Positions 39,001-50,684 are shown, counted from the stretch's first letter. The stretch is DNA of 64,000 bases from Caprimulgus europaeus (GCA_907165065.1 OU015543.1:12382096-12446095), one strand, 5' to 3'. Notes: generated by a model not told the origin, from the sequence alone. Program-made: numbers and translations.

Positions 39001-39964
39001 ACCAGGATTGAGATCTCTGAGGAAGGACTTTCACAGTCCAGAATAACAAACTCGGAATAATCTTCCTTAATGCCTGGCCAGGGGGTGCCCCTCCCTCCCT
39101 CCCTCCCTCCCTCCCTCCCTCCCACAAAATGCTGGAGACATTTAATTCTGCAGCCTTGGCGGGGCAGGGGGGGCTGCAGGTTTTGGTCTCTGCTGGTGCA
39201 GGCACCTGGTGAGCCCTGGCACACCTGGGTAAGGTTTGTATGTGGAGCAAAACCCAGCTCAATGCATCCAAGCCTGGGTTCTCCCACATGTGTCAGGGCT
39301 AAAACCTGTCTGGCTCCACAGCCGTGCCAGCCCGGCCAGTGCCTGCCGTGCCACCGTCCCTGTGCTGGCCTGGGGGAACTCGAGCCTGTGGCTGGCATCC
39401 TGGTGTGAGCCCCTTGGGATCAGATCCATCCAGACTCGGTGATTTGGGCCGAATTTACTGCTGGGGTGGGGTCAGGAAGGTGGAGGATGAACCTGGCTGA
39501 TGTCCTGGCAGTGTGGGAAGGGGCAAAGCAGAGCCTGAGGCACTCAAAGTGTCTTGGGGCTCACCCGAAGAGCTGGGGGCTCTCTTCTCTTCCTCCCCTT
39601 CTCCCTTTCTCCCCTTCTTCTTCTCCCTTTCTCCCCTTCTTTTTCTCCCCTTCTCCCCTTCTCCCCTTCTCCCCTTCTCCCCTTCTCCCCTTCTCCCCTT
39701 CTTTCTTTCTCCCCTTCTCCCCTTCTTTCTTTCTCCCCTTCTCCCCTTCTTTCTTTCTCCCCTTCTCCCCTTCTTTCTTTCTCCCCTTCTCCAGAGTTGG
39801 GTTGGATTGTGGCTGGCAGGGGCTCGGCGGGGTGTGCCATGGTTTGGGGGTGTGCTGACCCCCATGTCCTCTCCCCACAGTACTCCCCGAGCATGCGAGC
39901 CACCTACTTGTCTGTCACCGATGAGCACGTCAGGCACCACGGCGGCACCGAGTGCCCAGCCTGA
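33057..39964 (+). CDS. TTYH2: Tweety family member 2 (TTYH2)
   Basis: Five-pass plasma-membrane protein of the tweety family, linked to volume- or Ca-regulated anion currents, though recent structures suggest lipid handling. Coding exons: 33057-33185, 33714-33886, 35257-35368, 35808-36028, 36120-36215, 36305-36377, 36481-36550, 36723-36778, 36864-36956, 37045-37137, 37226-37368, 37490-37675, 37813-37891, 39881-39964. All phases close, giving 535 aa against 534 in human. Membrane segments lie at about 45-70, 84-109, 213-236, 246-268 and 388-415. N129 (NHT) in the first extracellular loop and R164 in TRGDYLQ match family positions. A PPTY motif near the C-terminus (exons 13/14) fits NEDD4-type ligase binding. 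The start ATG has a good context (CCCGCCATGC) and starts the conserved PWWVAWLH block. Confidence 0.97.
39086..39123. repeat. (CCCT)n microsatellite
   Basis: Nine or so CCCT copies inside TTYH2 intron 13. Confidence 0.9.
39585..39795. repeat. Polypyrimidine mirror-type repeat in TTYH2 intron 13
   Basis: Pure C/T tract of CTCCCCTT units. In its last third a 24-bp unit (TTCTTTCTTTCTCCCCTTCTCCCC-type, key block CTTTCTTTCTCCCC) recurs at 39699, 39723, 39747 and 39771. Only C and T appear on the + strand for most of its length. Confidence 0.9.
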
Positions 39965-41815
39965 GGCGCTCGCCCCGGGCAGCTCGGGGGAGGAGAACGC
40001 GCCGCTGCCGGCGTTCCGGGAACGGAAACCAAAGACACCTGGGACAGCCGCGGTGGGAAGCTCACCGGTGGCAGCCGGGGGACGAGCCGCGGCGGTGGGG
40101 AGCCCCACACACCCTCCCTCCTCCCCTTCTCGGCAGCTTCTGCTCGGTCTCACGTCTTCCAGCCCTACGGCTGCCGGCGACTCCGGGGCCAGCCGCCGCG
40201 GCCGGGCTCTCGGTGCACCGGGAACACTGGAGATGCTTCACGTCCCTGTGTCAGCTTCTCCTTTGCCTTCCGTCTGCACCGGCTCGGGGACGTTTCACGC
40301 CACGGAGGAGATCCTTCTCCAGCTCCTTCTGCCTGGAGCACCAAACTGGGGGCTGCCCCCAGCGCCAGCCCCTCGGGAAGGGCTCTGGGGCAGCGGCTCC
40401 GTTGCTCCCGTAGCAATGCAGTACCGACCACTAGTGACCCCAGCCCCTTCCCAGCACCCAGCAGCGGCTTTGCCACCCCTCGCCAGTGACACCCACTGCT
40501 CCCCTCTGCCACCTTCCTGCTCTGCATGGGCAGAGCTGGCTCTCCATGCTGCCCTCGCTGCTGTGACCCCGGGCTGGGAGGCTCTAGGATAGGGATGTTT
40601 TGGCTTTTGCTGGTTTTCCTCTGCTTTGCTCCTGGGTTTTCTGAGTTCTCTCTGCAGGGCAGAGGCACAGTGTGACTCGCTGCCCCTGTTCCAGTGTGGT
40701 TTCACTGCAGTGCATGTTGGTAGCAGGTTTTGGGCTGGTTTGTAGGCTCTCTTTTGGTGACTCGGCTCCCTGGGGTGGGCAGGCTGGCAGTGTGGGCTGG
40801 GGCAGGATCCCCTCCTTCTGCAGGAGAGCTCTGGGGTAACCACAGATCCCTTGGGAGAGGGTTAGGGACCACTCCGGTGTCCCTGGGGCAGGATGTGGTC
40901 CAGGGCAGAGCATGGGTTCTGCCACCCTGGCTGGCTTGCCTGGCACTGCCAGGGCTTCAGGCTAAGCAGGTCTGTGGGCAAGGAGCCAGGGGGAACTGGC
41001 ATGAGCTGACCTGGATTCCTTTGCCCTGGGAGCCTCAGGAGGATGTGAGCAAAGGCCCCTTCCCCACAGCAGCACCTCACTCCCCGTGGGCAGGGAGAGC
41101 CCCTGCTCCATCCCACTGACCGGGGACGGACCCAGATCTCCCAGCCCAAAGGGTGTGGACAGGGTGATTGGTGTTTTCCTGCCCAATCACCCTCGTGGTG
41201 CCCCCACCCAGGGTGAGTTCACCTCTCCTGACCACCCTCAGCACTGCAGCAGTGGCTTAGCCAGGGCTGGGTTCACTCCCAGGCTCTTCCTTGCTGCAAA
41301 GGTTTTACCGTGCCAGGGGTGGACAGGGGCTTTCCCTGTCTGATCACCATTAGCTGGCTCCTGTGGTGGTGGTGCTGGTGGTGGTGGTGGTGGTGGTGAT
41401 GGTGGTGGTGATGGTGATCCATCCCTTCCTCCCTGCTTTGGCTAACAGTGCTGCAGCTGGGCTGTCCCCCTCGGGCGAGCTGTGGGGGTCTTACTTGATA
41501 GCAGTGACTCACTGTGTCTTTTAAAAACAATAACTTTTACATTTGGATCTGGTCCCCTAATGCCATCTGTCCCCGTTACCTGTGACTAGCATTACCTGCT
41601 GTTGGAAACTTCCAGGGAATTTTGAATTTTTAATATTTTAATTAATTTTTTTGTTTTTTCAGCTTTTAATGTCTCGGTGTAACGGTACTGGTAGAAGAGC
41701 TGTTTTTAAACGCATGTGAACTAACCTCATTGGGATTCCACCTAGGAGCTGGAGTCCAGCCTGATTTGTATGTGCCCTCTGGGGAAAAGACAATAAACAC
41801 TTGGACTAAACTTAT
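39965..41815 (+). terminator. TTYH2: TTYH2 3' UTR and polyA signal
   Basis: The last exon continues ~1.85 kb past the stop to AATAAA at 41792-41797. It contains a GGTGGTGAT trinucleotide run at 41363-41418. The UTR's early part (39965-40250) is CpG-rich. The end is inferred from the only canonical hexamer seen. Confidence 0.7.
41363..41418. repeat. (GGT)n/(GAT) trinucleotide run
   Basis: GTGGTGGTGCTGGTGGTGG-type run followed by GATGGTGGTGGTGATGGTGAT, in the presumed TTYH2 3' UTR. Confidence 0.9.
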
Positions 41816-42352
41816 AAATACTTGGACTAAACTTATCTTCTTCTGGAGGGGTTTCTCCAGGCTGCCCTGCATCTGCTCAGGTTCCTCTGCTGGGCTGGGC
41901 CTCTGTGGCCGGTGCTGCCAGCACTGCTCCCAGTATTTCTTTGCAATCAAAGCAGTTTTTAATTGGGTTTAAATCCCATGGCTGCAGCTTGAACTGGTTT
42001 TGGCCGTGGCAGAGGTGGTTGGAGCTGTTTCAGGTGTGTTGGTGCTGGGGAGCTCAGGGGAAAATCAAAGCTTTGGGGGTGCTCCTTGTCCTCAGTGTGA
42101 AGGGAAGGGCTGGCTGGGGCTGGAAGGTGATGCCCTAAGAAGGTTGTTGAGATCCTTGTGGTCCTTTCCCTGCTGTCCTCATGTCAGAGCGAGCCAGAGC
42201 ACGCGGTTTGGGTGACAGGGCATGAGCGTGGGTGTGCAGGGAGTGGTGCCATCTCCTGCTGCCAGCCCCAAGGCTGCTGGTGGGCATGGGGTGAGGTGCT
42301 GGACCCCCACCAGACCCACTCCTCTGCAGCCTGCTGTGGCCCTGGGTGGCTG
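41816..42352. other. Intergenic, nothing recognised
   Basis: Unique sequence between the TTYH2 polyA signal and LTR copy 4; includes CTTGGACTAAACTTAT duplicated at 41801 and 41822. Confidence 0.4.
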
Positions 42353-42900
42353 TGTGGTGGTTTCACTGGGCTGGCAGCCAAACCCAGCCGCTCGCTCACT
42401 CCCCATCCAGGGGTTAGGGGAGAGAACTGGGGGGCAAGGGGAAGGAGACTCGTAGGGGGAGAGAAGAACAAGTTAAGTATGGAAATAAAAGAAAAATTAA
42501 AATAATAATGGCATTAAAATAATAATTGTAATAGGAATAAAATGTGCAGATGAGTGACACCCGGTGCCATTGCTCAGCACCCGCCCACCCAGCCCGGCCC
42601 GCTGATCCCAGAGCAGCGACAATCCCGACCCGAAACCGCAATCCCGGGAGAGCCAGAGCCAGAGAGAGCCAGAGAGAGCCAGAGAGGAAGAGCCCCTCAT
42701 GGATCTCCTGCCCGTGGGGGACAGGAGCTGGAGCAGCCCCTTGGCAGAGCCCAGTGCCCATGGAGCTGATCCATGGCAATATTCCTCACCCCTGAGCTCT
42801 TGCACTTTGCAGAACAGCAAAACGAGAAGTCCTTCAACTTCCAGTGACAATTGAAAACATCGGTGTGTGAGCAACGTTCTTCTCCTGCCAAATCCCGACA
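42353..42900 (+). mobile_element. LTR-like interspersed repeat, copy 4 (shortened)
   Basis: Starts TGTGGTGGTTTCACTGGGC and ends AATCCCGACA. It lacks ~65 bp near its 3' end that the other copies have (between AAATCCC and GACA) and has small central deletions. It ends ~50 bp before the DNAI2 promoter motifs and has the same orientation as DNAI2. Confidence 0.65.
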
Positions 42901-42944
42901 CTTTTTCTTACTTTAAGTGTTAAAAACAAACCAGCTCGGTCCCT

Positions 42945-43172
42945 GCCCAACATGGCGGACACGTCACGTGATCGCTCTCCGGCGTTGCCAGGCAACGGCC
43001 GCCGCTGTCCCGCCGGTGGCTCCCGGTCAGGCCGCGCTGAGGGAGGCCGGGTCCGCACCCCCGGGAACGGCTCCTCAGGCTGTGCCCACCGAGGTGGCTC
43101 CTCTCTGAACCGCCTGTCCCTTTCAGCTGGAGGAGGAAGGGGCACCCAGCACCCCCTCCCCGCAGGGCCGCC
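42945..43172 (+). promoter_or_regulatory. DNAI2: DNAI2 promoter: YY1 site, E-box, RFX X-box
   Basis: Three clustered motifs: AACATGGCGG (YY1-like, ~42949-42958), the palindromic E-box TCACGTGA (42964-42971) and GTTGCCAGGCAAC (42984-42996), a perfect X-box. RFX factors bind X-boxes in ciliary gene promoters, which fits DNAI2. The 5' UTR may be spliced: acceptor-like sites CCTTTCAG (to 43126) and CCCCGCAG (to 43165) precede the ATG. Confidence 0.75.
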
Positions 43173-46100
43173 ATGGAGATCAGTTACAGCTACACGCGGA
43201 AACGCAGCGAGTTCGGCCGACCCTGCGCCTTCTCCGACCGGCCGGCCGAGATCACCGTGGACATTCCCCCCGACCCCAGCATGGCCAGCAACTTCATCCT
43301 CAGGGACCCCGTGGACACGGCTGTCCAGCACACCTGTGACATGTCGGAGCATGAGGTGAGAGCCACCCACCCTCGAGACCCTCCTGGGTCCCTGCTCCGA
43401 AGAGCAGCACCCCACAAAAGGGATAAAAGTGAGTTGTCACCCATTGGACTCGGTGTTTCCTCCTTGTCACCCCTCCCCAGGTCAACACAGAGCGAGTGGA
43501 GGTGAAATCCCACGGCCTCAACCACGTAGAGGGTGGCTGGCCCAAGGACATCAACCCGCAGGACCTGGAACTAACCAGCCGCTTCCGCAAGAAAGTGGAG
43601 AAGGACGAGAAGTACATCACCACCATCCTGCGCCTCTGCGCTGTGAGACCCCGCCTGCCCCCTCTCCTCACCCCCCAGCCCCCAGAGCCCCCTCCAGACC
43701 CAGCCTCTGCTCTCCCCGCAGCTGATGGAGCACTGCGTCAAGCAGAACAACGCCATCGACATCTACGGGGAGTACTTTGGAGAGGAGGAGATGGCAGAGG
43801 TGGAAGATGAGCCTCTCTCCGCAAAAACCATCAACATCATCAGGTAGCACAACCAGCTGGGTTCACCAGGCTCTCTGGATCCACAGGTGTTGAACTGCCT
43901 GTGGAGACAGGGGAGCTGGAAATCCTGGTGGCTTTAGAATGCTGCTGGGTCAGTCTATGGATGGAGAGACAGGCAGCAGCCCCCCTGCTCCATAACTCCC
44001 TCTGGGAGAGACAGGCAGCAGCCCCCCTGCTCCATAACTCCCTCTGGGAGAGACAGGCAGCAGCCCCCCTGCTCTGTAACTCCCTCTGTTCCTCCCCTCC
44101 CTGCCCAGGCGCTGCAGAGATGGGCACCAAGAACAGACACAGCCCTGAGCATCTCCCAGCAGTGCTTTGGACAGGATCTATGTGGGTTTATGGGTTTGGG
44201 GTTTTTTTTTTGGTGCCTCAATTATTTTCAAATGTCAGGGGCTGTGAGGTCATTTCTAGCAGTCAGATCCAGTAACATCATTGGATTCCTAGAAATGTAT
44301 AACTGGAAAGACTTTATTAAATCATCAACTCTTCCCCTGCTGCCCAACCCGCAGCAGAATCATTTCCTGTGCTCAGTGCTCAAGGTTTTAATTGCAATTC
44401 CCACAGTTGCCTTTGGGAGACAGTCATACCAGGGCTGGTAGTGAATTAACATCTTTCTTTGATGTCCTGTTATCAAAAAGGGATCCAAACATAACCAAGA
44501 GGACGGCCACACATCTCTCCTGGCACCCTGATACCAGCAAGAAACTGGCAGTGGCTTACTCCAGCCTGGAGTTCCAGCACACCATGAAAGACATGAGCTT
44601 GGACTCCTACATCTGGGACCTGGGTAAAGGGGAAGGGAAAACTCAGGGGTCAGTGATGCTGCCGCTGCGGAAGCACTCTGAGTCTTCAGAGCATGTAATG
44701 AAGCCCCACAGGGCTCTGGAGGGGGTGAGCAGGGGCTTGGTTTCTGCTTTGCCCACAGATCAATGCAGAGAAAGGGAGAAATGGGACCTGAAAGCTGTGC
44801 AACAGGTGGAAAATAACCACTAAAACCCACAGCATGACTTCATGAGCTAGAGTGCCTGCGAGCGCACCAGGCAGCTGAGCCACGCTCCTCTCTGTGGCTC
44901 TGGTGTTTGTGCGCCTCAGCTGGGCTTGGTTCTGAAAGAAAGAGGCAGCACCAGAAGCCCAGGCTGAGAATTACCCTGTTCTGTCAAAGATTCTCTCAGA
45001 CCTGTTCTGTTTTGCAGTGAAAAACACAAAGAGGAAGGGTTGGGGTACCGGGGATCAGGGTATTGGGGGTCTGTCCCTTGGGCTGGAAGGCAAGGACAGG
45101 TCAGGTCACTTCCCTGGCTGAGGTGAGGCATCCTGGTGACATGGGCACCTCATCCAGCATGGAAGGAGCCAGGAGTGAGGTGGGATATCAGGGGGCTGGT
45201 GCTCACCCTCCAGACTGCCTTTACAATGGATTTTTTTTTTAACTCATTCCTTCTTGGCAGAAAAACCCCACAAGCCAGAGCTCATTATCAGGCCATCGTC
45301 CCCTCTCGTGACCCTGGAGTACAACCCCAAAGACTCACACATCCTGGTGGGAGGATGCTACAACGGGCAGATAGGTAAGGGAGGTGGATCAGGTGGGAGA
45401 CTGTCCTGACCAGGGCCTGGCTTTGTTTTAGTTCAGCAAGAGCCTGCTTCCAGCCCTGCTCCACTCACAGAGGCTGTCATGTCCTTAGTGCTGTGACTGG
45501 GAACATCCTGAAGCCCTGGGACTTGGTGTGTGGAGGACAGGGGCACGTGTGTGGTTCTGCTGGGGCTGGGAATTGCAGGGGGAGTACCCAGTGAGGTTTG
45601 CTTCCCATTCTGGCTTGGGCAGTGGGGCAGCATCTCCTCAGGAAACACGTGGCAATTGAGGGAGCTGGTGCAGATCTTGACAGCTCCTTTTCCTTCCCAG
45701 CTTACTGGGACACCAGGAAAGGGGAGCTGCCCGTGGAGGTGTCCACCGTGGAGTTCAGCCACAGGGATCCCGTGTATGGAGCCATCTGGCTGCAGTCCAA
45801 AACAGGCACCGAGTGCTTCTCCGCTTCCACCGACGGGCAGGTAAAGGGCAGGGGCAGGGCAGGGTGCCAGGCACACACCCAGGGGCCACGCTGGTGGGTG
45901 CTGACAACCCAAAAGAGCTTCCCCTGCCTGCACTGCCTGTCACCAGCCACAGCACCACGGGAAGCAGGTCCCCAGGCTGGCAGCATGGGCTTGGCACAGG
46001 GCAGCTGCCTGGCTCCAGGACACTCAGCTCCCCAGCACCTGCAGCTGAGCCAGGAGCAGCCCCTGCTGCCCCTTCCCACTCCTCATCCCTTGCAGGTCCT

Positions 46101-48438
46101 TTGGTGGGACATCCGGAAGCTGTCAGAGCCCACCGAGACGCTGGTCCTGGACATCACCCGGAGAGGGCTCCTGAAGGAGGCTCTGGGTGCTGTCTCGCTG
46201 GAGTTTGAGCCCACCATGGTGAGCCCCAGTACCCTCACCTGGGCAGGGGTGTGAGCTGAGCCAGGTGGGCAGTGCCTGGGCACCTCCACGGGCAGAGCTC
46301 CCAGGGCACAGCCCATGCCCAGAGTGACCCAGAGCACCATGCTGCAGCTTGCAGCACGTCCTCATCCACCTTTAATAATTAGGAGTTGATGTTCTCCCAA
46401 AACACAGACTCTTGCTGACATTTCAATCTCTAAATCCCCCAGACCATGGTGGGTCCCAGGGCTCTGTTGTCCCCAGGTGCTGGCTGCCACCAGCTCCCCC
46501 CTTTGCTACCCCACTGCCCCCAGCACAGTGGGGTTTCCAACCTGCTGACAGCTCCTCTCTCCTGCTCCCACCCTCAGCCCACCAAGTTCATGGTGGGCAC
46601 AGAGCAGGGCATCATCATCGGCTGCAACCGCAAGGCCAAGACACCAGCTGAAAAAATCACCAGCACCTACAGTGGCCACCACGGACCTGTCTACGCGCTG
46701 ACCAGGAACCCTTTCTTCCCCCAAATCTTCCTGACAGTTGGGGACCGGACTGCTCGGATCTGGTCGGAGGAGATCAAGGAATCCTCAATCATGGTGACCA
46801 AGTAGGTGCTGGTGTGCATCAGTTTGCCCTGCAAAAAAAGTCTTCTTTTTTTGTGGAAGAGCGTGTCCAGGGCTGATGACCAACAGGGTTTGGTCTGCTG
46901 AGGGTGGGCAGGAGGTGGTGGGACAGTCACCAAGACAGGCACTGGAACAGAGGGTGCCCTGGCCTGGGCTCTTGGCTGAAGGTGCTGCACAGGCAGTGGC
47001 CATGGGGGCAGCAGGATGGAGACCACGAGCCCATCCCTGCTGCATCGGGTCTGCCGGCAGGTACCACCTCTCCTACCTGACAGACGCGTGCTGGAGCACC
47101 GTGAAGCCGGCTGTCTTCTTCACCACCAGATCAGACGGGACCCTCGACATCTGGGACTTCCTCATCAAGCAGAAGGATCCCTCCCTCAGCCTGAAGGTTG
47201 GATCCCAGTAGCTCCGAGTCCCTCACCCCTGAGAGGGGAGCGGGGGTTCCTTGGCAGATCTGCCCTGCATGGAGCCAAGGGACAGAGCTGGGGACAAGCT
47301 GGGGACAAGCAGCAGCTGTCCCCTCTGCCCTGAGCTCTGCCCAGAGCCCAGTGTGCCCAAACATGTGCTCCTGTTATTGGCAACCACGTGGATTTCCCTC
47401 TGCCAGCTCGTCCTGCCTGACTTCCCCGTGGGGCATCGCATCAGGGCTAAGTGCCACCACCCGCCTGTTCTCTGTCCCCAGATCTGTGACGAGCCCCTCT
47501 TCAGCCTGCGCCTGCAGGACAACGGGTACGTCGTTGGCTGCGGCTCCAAGCTGGGCACTGTCACCTTGCTGGAAATCTCGGGGCTCTGCACCCTCCAGAA
47601 GAACGAGAAGACCCTGGCTGGCTCTGTACGTGCGCTCTGAGGCACGAGCTGCTGTGCCAGGCCACAGCAAGGCCCTCGGCACGGCTGGCACGTCCCTGTC
47701 CCCACGCACAGCAGCGCTGGCAGCGAGCCCTGCGCTGTTCCCCGTGCAGAGCACGCTGCCCCGTGGTGTCCCCTGCACCCCTCAGCCCACTCCATCCATC
47801 CCAGATGTTCGAGCGGGAGACGAGGCGGGAGAAGATCCTGGAGGCTCGACAGCGGGAGATGCGGCTGAAGGAGCACGCCCGGTCGGAGGCCCAGGAGATA
47901 GAGGAGGAGACGAGGGCGGAGCAGAGTCCCCAGGAGGTGTTTGACCGAGTCCGCAGGGAATACTTTGAAATCATTGAAGAGGAGCTGCACAGGAGGGTGC
48001 GGGCAGAGACCCAGAACCTGGATGACAAGGTACTGGGGATGGGAGGAACCAGCACCCACAGCAGGGACCCCTCTGCCGTGGGGCTGGGGACAGGGATCAG
48101 CTTCTGCCTTTCAGGTGAAAGACCTCACGGGAGACGAGGTGGCTGTGCCGGGGGAAGAGAGCTATCTGGTCCCGGACAAGGAGGAGGAGGAGGAGAAGGA
48201 AGCTGCTAAGGTCAGCACACTCCAGCTCCGTGTGGCTTTCCCCTCTCCTTGCTGGGATTGCTGCTCTGTGGCTCGTGTGGGGATGGAGCTGCTGTCCCTG
48301 AGCTGGGCTGAGCTCGTGGGGTCTCTGCCTCGGTGGAGGGGCAAGCAGAGGGCCCCACACAGCTCCCTGGCCCCACACAGCTCCCTGGCCCCACACAGCT
48401 CCCTGAGCCCACGTCTGCTCCCTCCACAGGAGCCGTAG
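43173..48438 (+). CDS. DNAI2: Dynein axonemal intermediate chain 2 (DNAI2)
   Basis: WD40-repeat intermediate chain of the outer dynein arm; needed for ciliary and flagellar beating, and mutated in human primary ciliary dyskinesia. Coding exons: 43173-43355, 43481-43642, 43722-43843, 44481-44623, 45261-45374, 45701-45840, 46096-46218, 46578-46801, 47061-47196, 47482-47625, 47805-48029, 48115-48210, 48430-48438 (stop TAG). Phases close throughout, giving 606 aa against 605 in human. Family landmarks: [13 protein letters not shown] in exon 2, THLSWHP and DSYIWDL in exon 4, [10 protein letters not shown] in exon 5, [18 protein letters not shown] in exon 6, [17 protein letters not shown] in exon 8, DGTLDIWDF in exon 9, and [15 protein letters not shown] opening the charged C-terminal region. 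The tail is Glu-rich. The exon 4 acceptor (ATCAAAAAG) and exon 9 donor (AAG/GTTGGA) are weak but give the family sequence. Confidence 0.97.
43963..44090. repeat. 42-bp tandem repeat, 3 copies (DNAI2 intron 3)
   Basis: GGAGAGACAGGCAGCAGCCC-led units begin at 43963, 44005 and 44047; the third has a small change (CTCTGTAAC for CTCCATAAC). Confidence 0.95.
48352..48410. repeat. 18-bp tandem repeat, 3 copies (DNAI2 intron 12)
   Basis: Three copies of CCCCACACAGCTCCCTGG immediately before the last DNAI2 intron's acceptor region. The array contains CACAG steps that resemble acceptors, but the true one is CCTCCACAG at 48421-48429. Confidence 0.9.
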
Positions 48439-48560
48439 CCGAGACAGGACCGGTGTGTCACACAGAAACCGCCACCTTGGTCACAGATGCTCCCTGGACC
48501 TTTGGCCTCGTGATTTATTTTTTTCCTTTGAGGTGAATAAACAGAGTTTCCTGTTTTGTC
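48439..48560 (+). terminator. DNAI2: DNAI2 3' UTR and polyA signal
   Basis: Short 3' UTR with AATAAA at 48536-48541, about 100 nt after the stop, followed by a GT-rich stretch. Confidence 0.85.
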
Positions 48561-50044
48561 ACAGCAGGGTTGAGCAGAGAGTGGGAAAATCGTGTCCTCT
48601 CCCTCTCCATCTCCTTTCCTCAAGCTGAATCAGAGGCAGCTACCGACCATGGCAGAGCACTCACAGCAGCGGGGTGTCCCTTGGTGTGTCCCCAACCCGA
48701 GGAGCAGGGTGGCTCGTGGCAGCAGTGCGGTCCTGGTGCAGCCCCGTGCCCCTTCCCGGCTGGAAGGCTGATGCTGAGCAGGGCCCCGCTGCCCCAACCT
48801 GCCCGTTTCCCGGGGAGAGCCGCCCGCGGAGCCGGCCCGGGGTTATCAGCGCTGGGTAAACACCGCCCGGCCGCTATCGCCGAGCCGCCGCCCCGCTGCT
48901 TACCGCCGGCAATGATTAACCAGCTCCCGGTTACGCTCGCCCCACGGCACAGCTGGTGGCACAGGGACGGGGCCATCGCACGGGTGACATCCTGTGTGCC
49001 AGGGCTGGGGGTGAGCCCTTCCCGCAGGACCCTTCCCCATTTGGCCACGTGCCTCGTTAAGGGCCAGCCCTAATTATACCAATAACGAGAGGTGGAAAGG
49101 CATTCCCTGAGCAGCTCGCTGGCTGTGGCCCGTGGGGCGCTGGTGTGTTGTCACCCAGCTCGTGACATCCTGACCGTGCTGTGGGTGCCACCGGGAGTGG
49201 ACATGGAGCATGGCCAGTGCCACATACAGTGCCAGCCACTGGGTGAACAGGAGCCGGCTGTGCCGCCTCAGCATCTCCGGGGGATGGGGCAGGCGAGTGG
49301 GGTGGGGAGCTGCAGCCCCCACGGTGCCTCCCAGCCTGGGCCAGGGGCACCCAGACCCACAGCCCCCTCTGGAAGGGGCTCAGCCCCCGAGGAAGGATGG
49401 GGTGGGAGCCAGGCTGGGCTGGAGGGGTGGTGGGGACACTCAGGGTCCTTCAAGGTCACTGGTTGTGGGGCAGGTGCAGGCATGGGGAGCTGTGTCCCCT
49501 TCCCCAAGTGCTGGGGTCCCCTCTCTGCCTCCCCACCACCCCCAGGAAGGGCCAGTGCCCTCGTCACTGGGAACAGTGCCAAGGCCTCCGGTAAGGATGG
49601 AGGGCACCGAGCCGAGCACCGGAGTGGGGCCAGATCCTGCGCCAAGCCAGTGGGCTGAGCGCCCATCCCCACACCCATGCAGACCCCGGTGCCAGCCCTG
49701 GTGGGGGCACAGCTGGGGCAAGGGGTAGGGAGAGGAGTGGGGGTCCAACCCCCCTTGTGCCAAACCCACCCCGAGGCAGAGACCCAAGTCCCTGGGGAGG
49801 GACACGGTGACCCCAGCCAGAGCCAAGTGGAAGCTCTGGGAAGTGTCCTGTGGAAAGGACGCTGATGCCCACTCGGCAGTGCTGGACACCCCCGTGTCCC
49901 CCAGGGTGGGGGGGGACATCCAGACAGACGTTTGTCCTTTCTAGGGGTAACAAAAGCAGATGTGCCGAGCCAGGGTGTGGTGTCACTGCTGTTCCCAGCC
50001 TGTCCCTGCGGATGGGGAACCCCCAAAGATGCCCCTGTGCTCCC
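48561..50044. other. Intergenic between DNAI2 and BTBD17; no KIF19
   Basis: About 1.5 kb of GC-rich sequence with no kinesin motor motif or other recognised exon in either strand. CpG-rich at 48790-48920. In human KIF19 lies between these genes. Confidence 0.6.
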
Positions 50045-50684
50045 CACGCTCGTTTTCTGCTTTTATTTAGGAAAAGGGTGGGGGTCCCCGGGCAGGGATG
50101 GGGCAGCTGCTGGCCGGGAGGGGGCTCGCTGCCCCCCAAACCTCCTCTGCCGGGAGAGGCAGCCGGACCACCCGCCCCAGCCTGGGCAGGCACCCAGCTC
50201 AGCCCGAGCTCTGGGGTGCTGCTGCCGGGGTACCCATGCCAGCAGCCGGAGCCAGCGCCGTGTCCTTGCTGCCCAGCACAGAGGGACCCCAGTGTCACAG
50301 GGGTGGCATCACAGGAGGGACGGGCTGTCCCTGTCCCCAGCCTCTCACTCATTGGGGTTTGTGAGCCCCGGCTGTGCCCGCGGCAGTGGGCTGCGGTGGA
50401 GGTGGGCTGCAGTGGCAGTGGGCTGTGGTGACGGTGGGCTGCCACCTCCTGCACCACCCTCCTGGGGGTCCCAGTGTCCCCAGTCTCCAGCTCCCCGCAG
50501 GCACCCAGGGACAGCAATGAGGACAGGATGTGGCAGGGGGATAATTGAGGAGGGGTGGGTGGTGGAGAGCTGCTCTGGGACCCCCCAGAGCAGGGACCTC
50601 CATCTACCTACGGGCAGGAGGACCAAGTACAAGCCCCCGCCCCATCCTGGGGACAGTCCAGCGGTGGGACCCAACTCTGCCTCG
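50045..50684 (-). terminator. BTBD17: BTBD17 3' UTR and polyA signal
   Basis: Downstream of the BTBD17 stop on the - strand; the first canonical AATAAA (TTTATT on +) is at 50062-50067, implying a ~630-nt 3' UTR. It includes GTGGGCTGC-type triplet repeats at 50385-50440. Confidence 0.65.

Noticed and set aside
39513..40592. 359-codon frame overlapping the last TTYH2 exon
   Set aside because: Out of frame with TTYH2; built from the intronic polypyrimidine repeat and CpG-rich 3' UTR.
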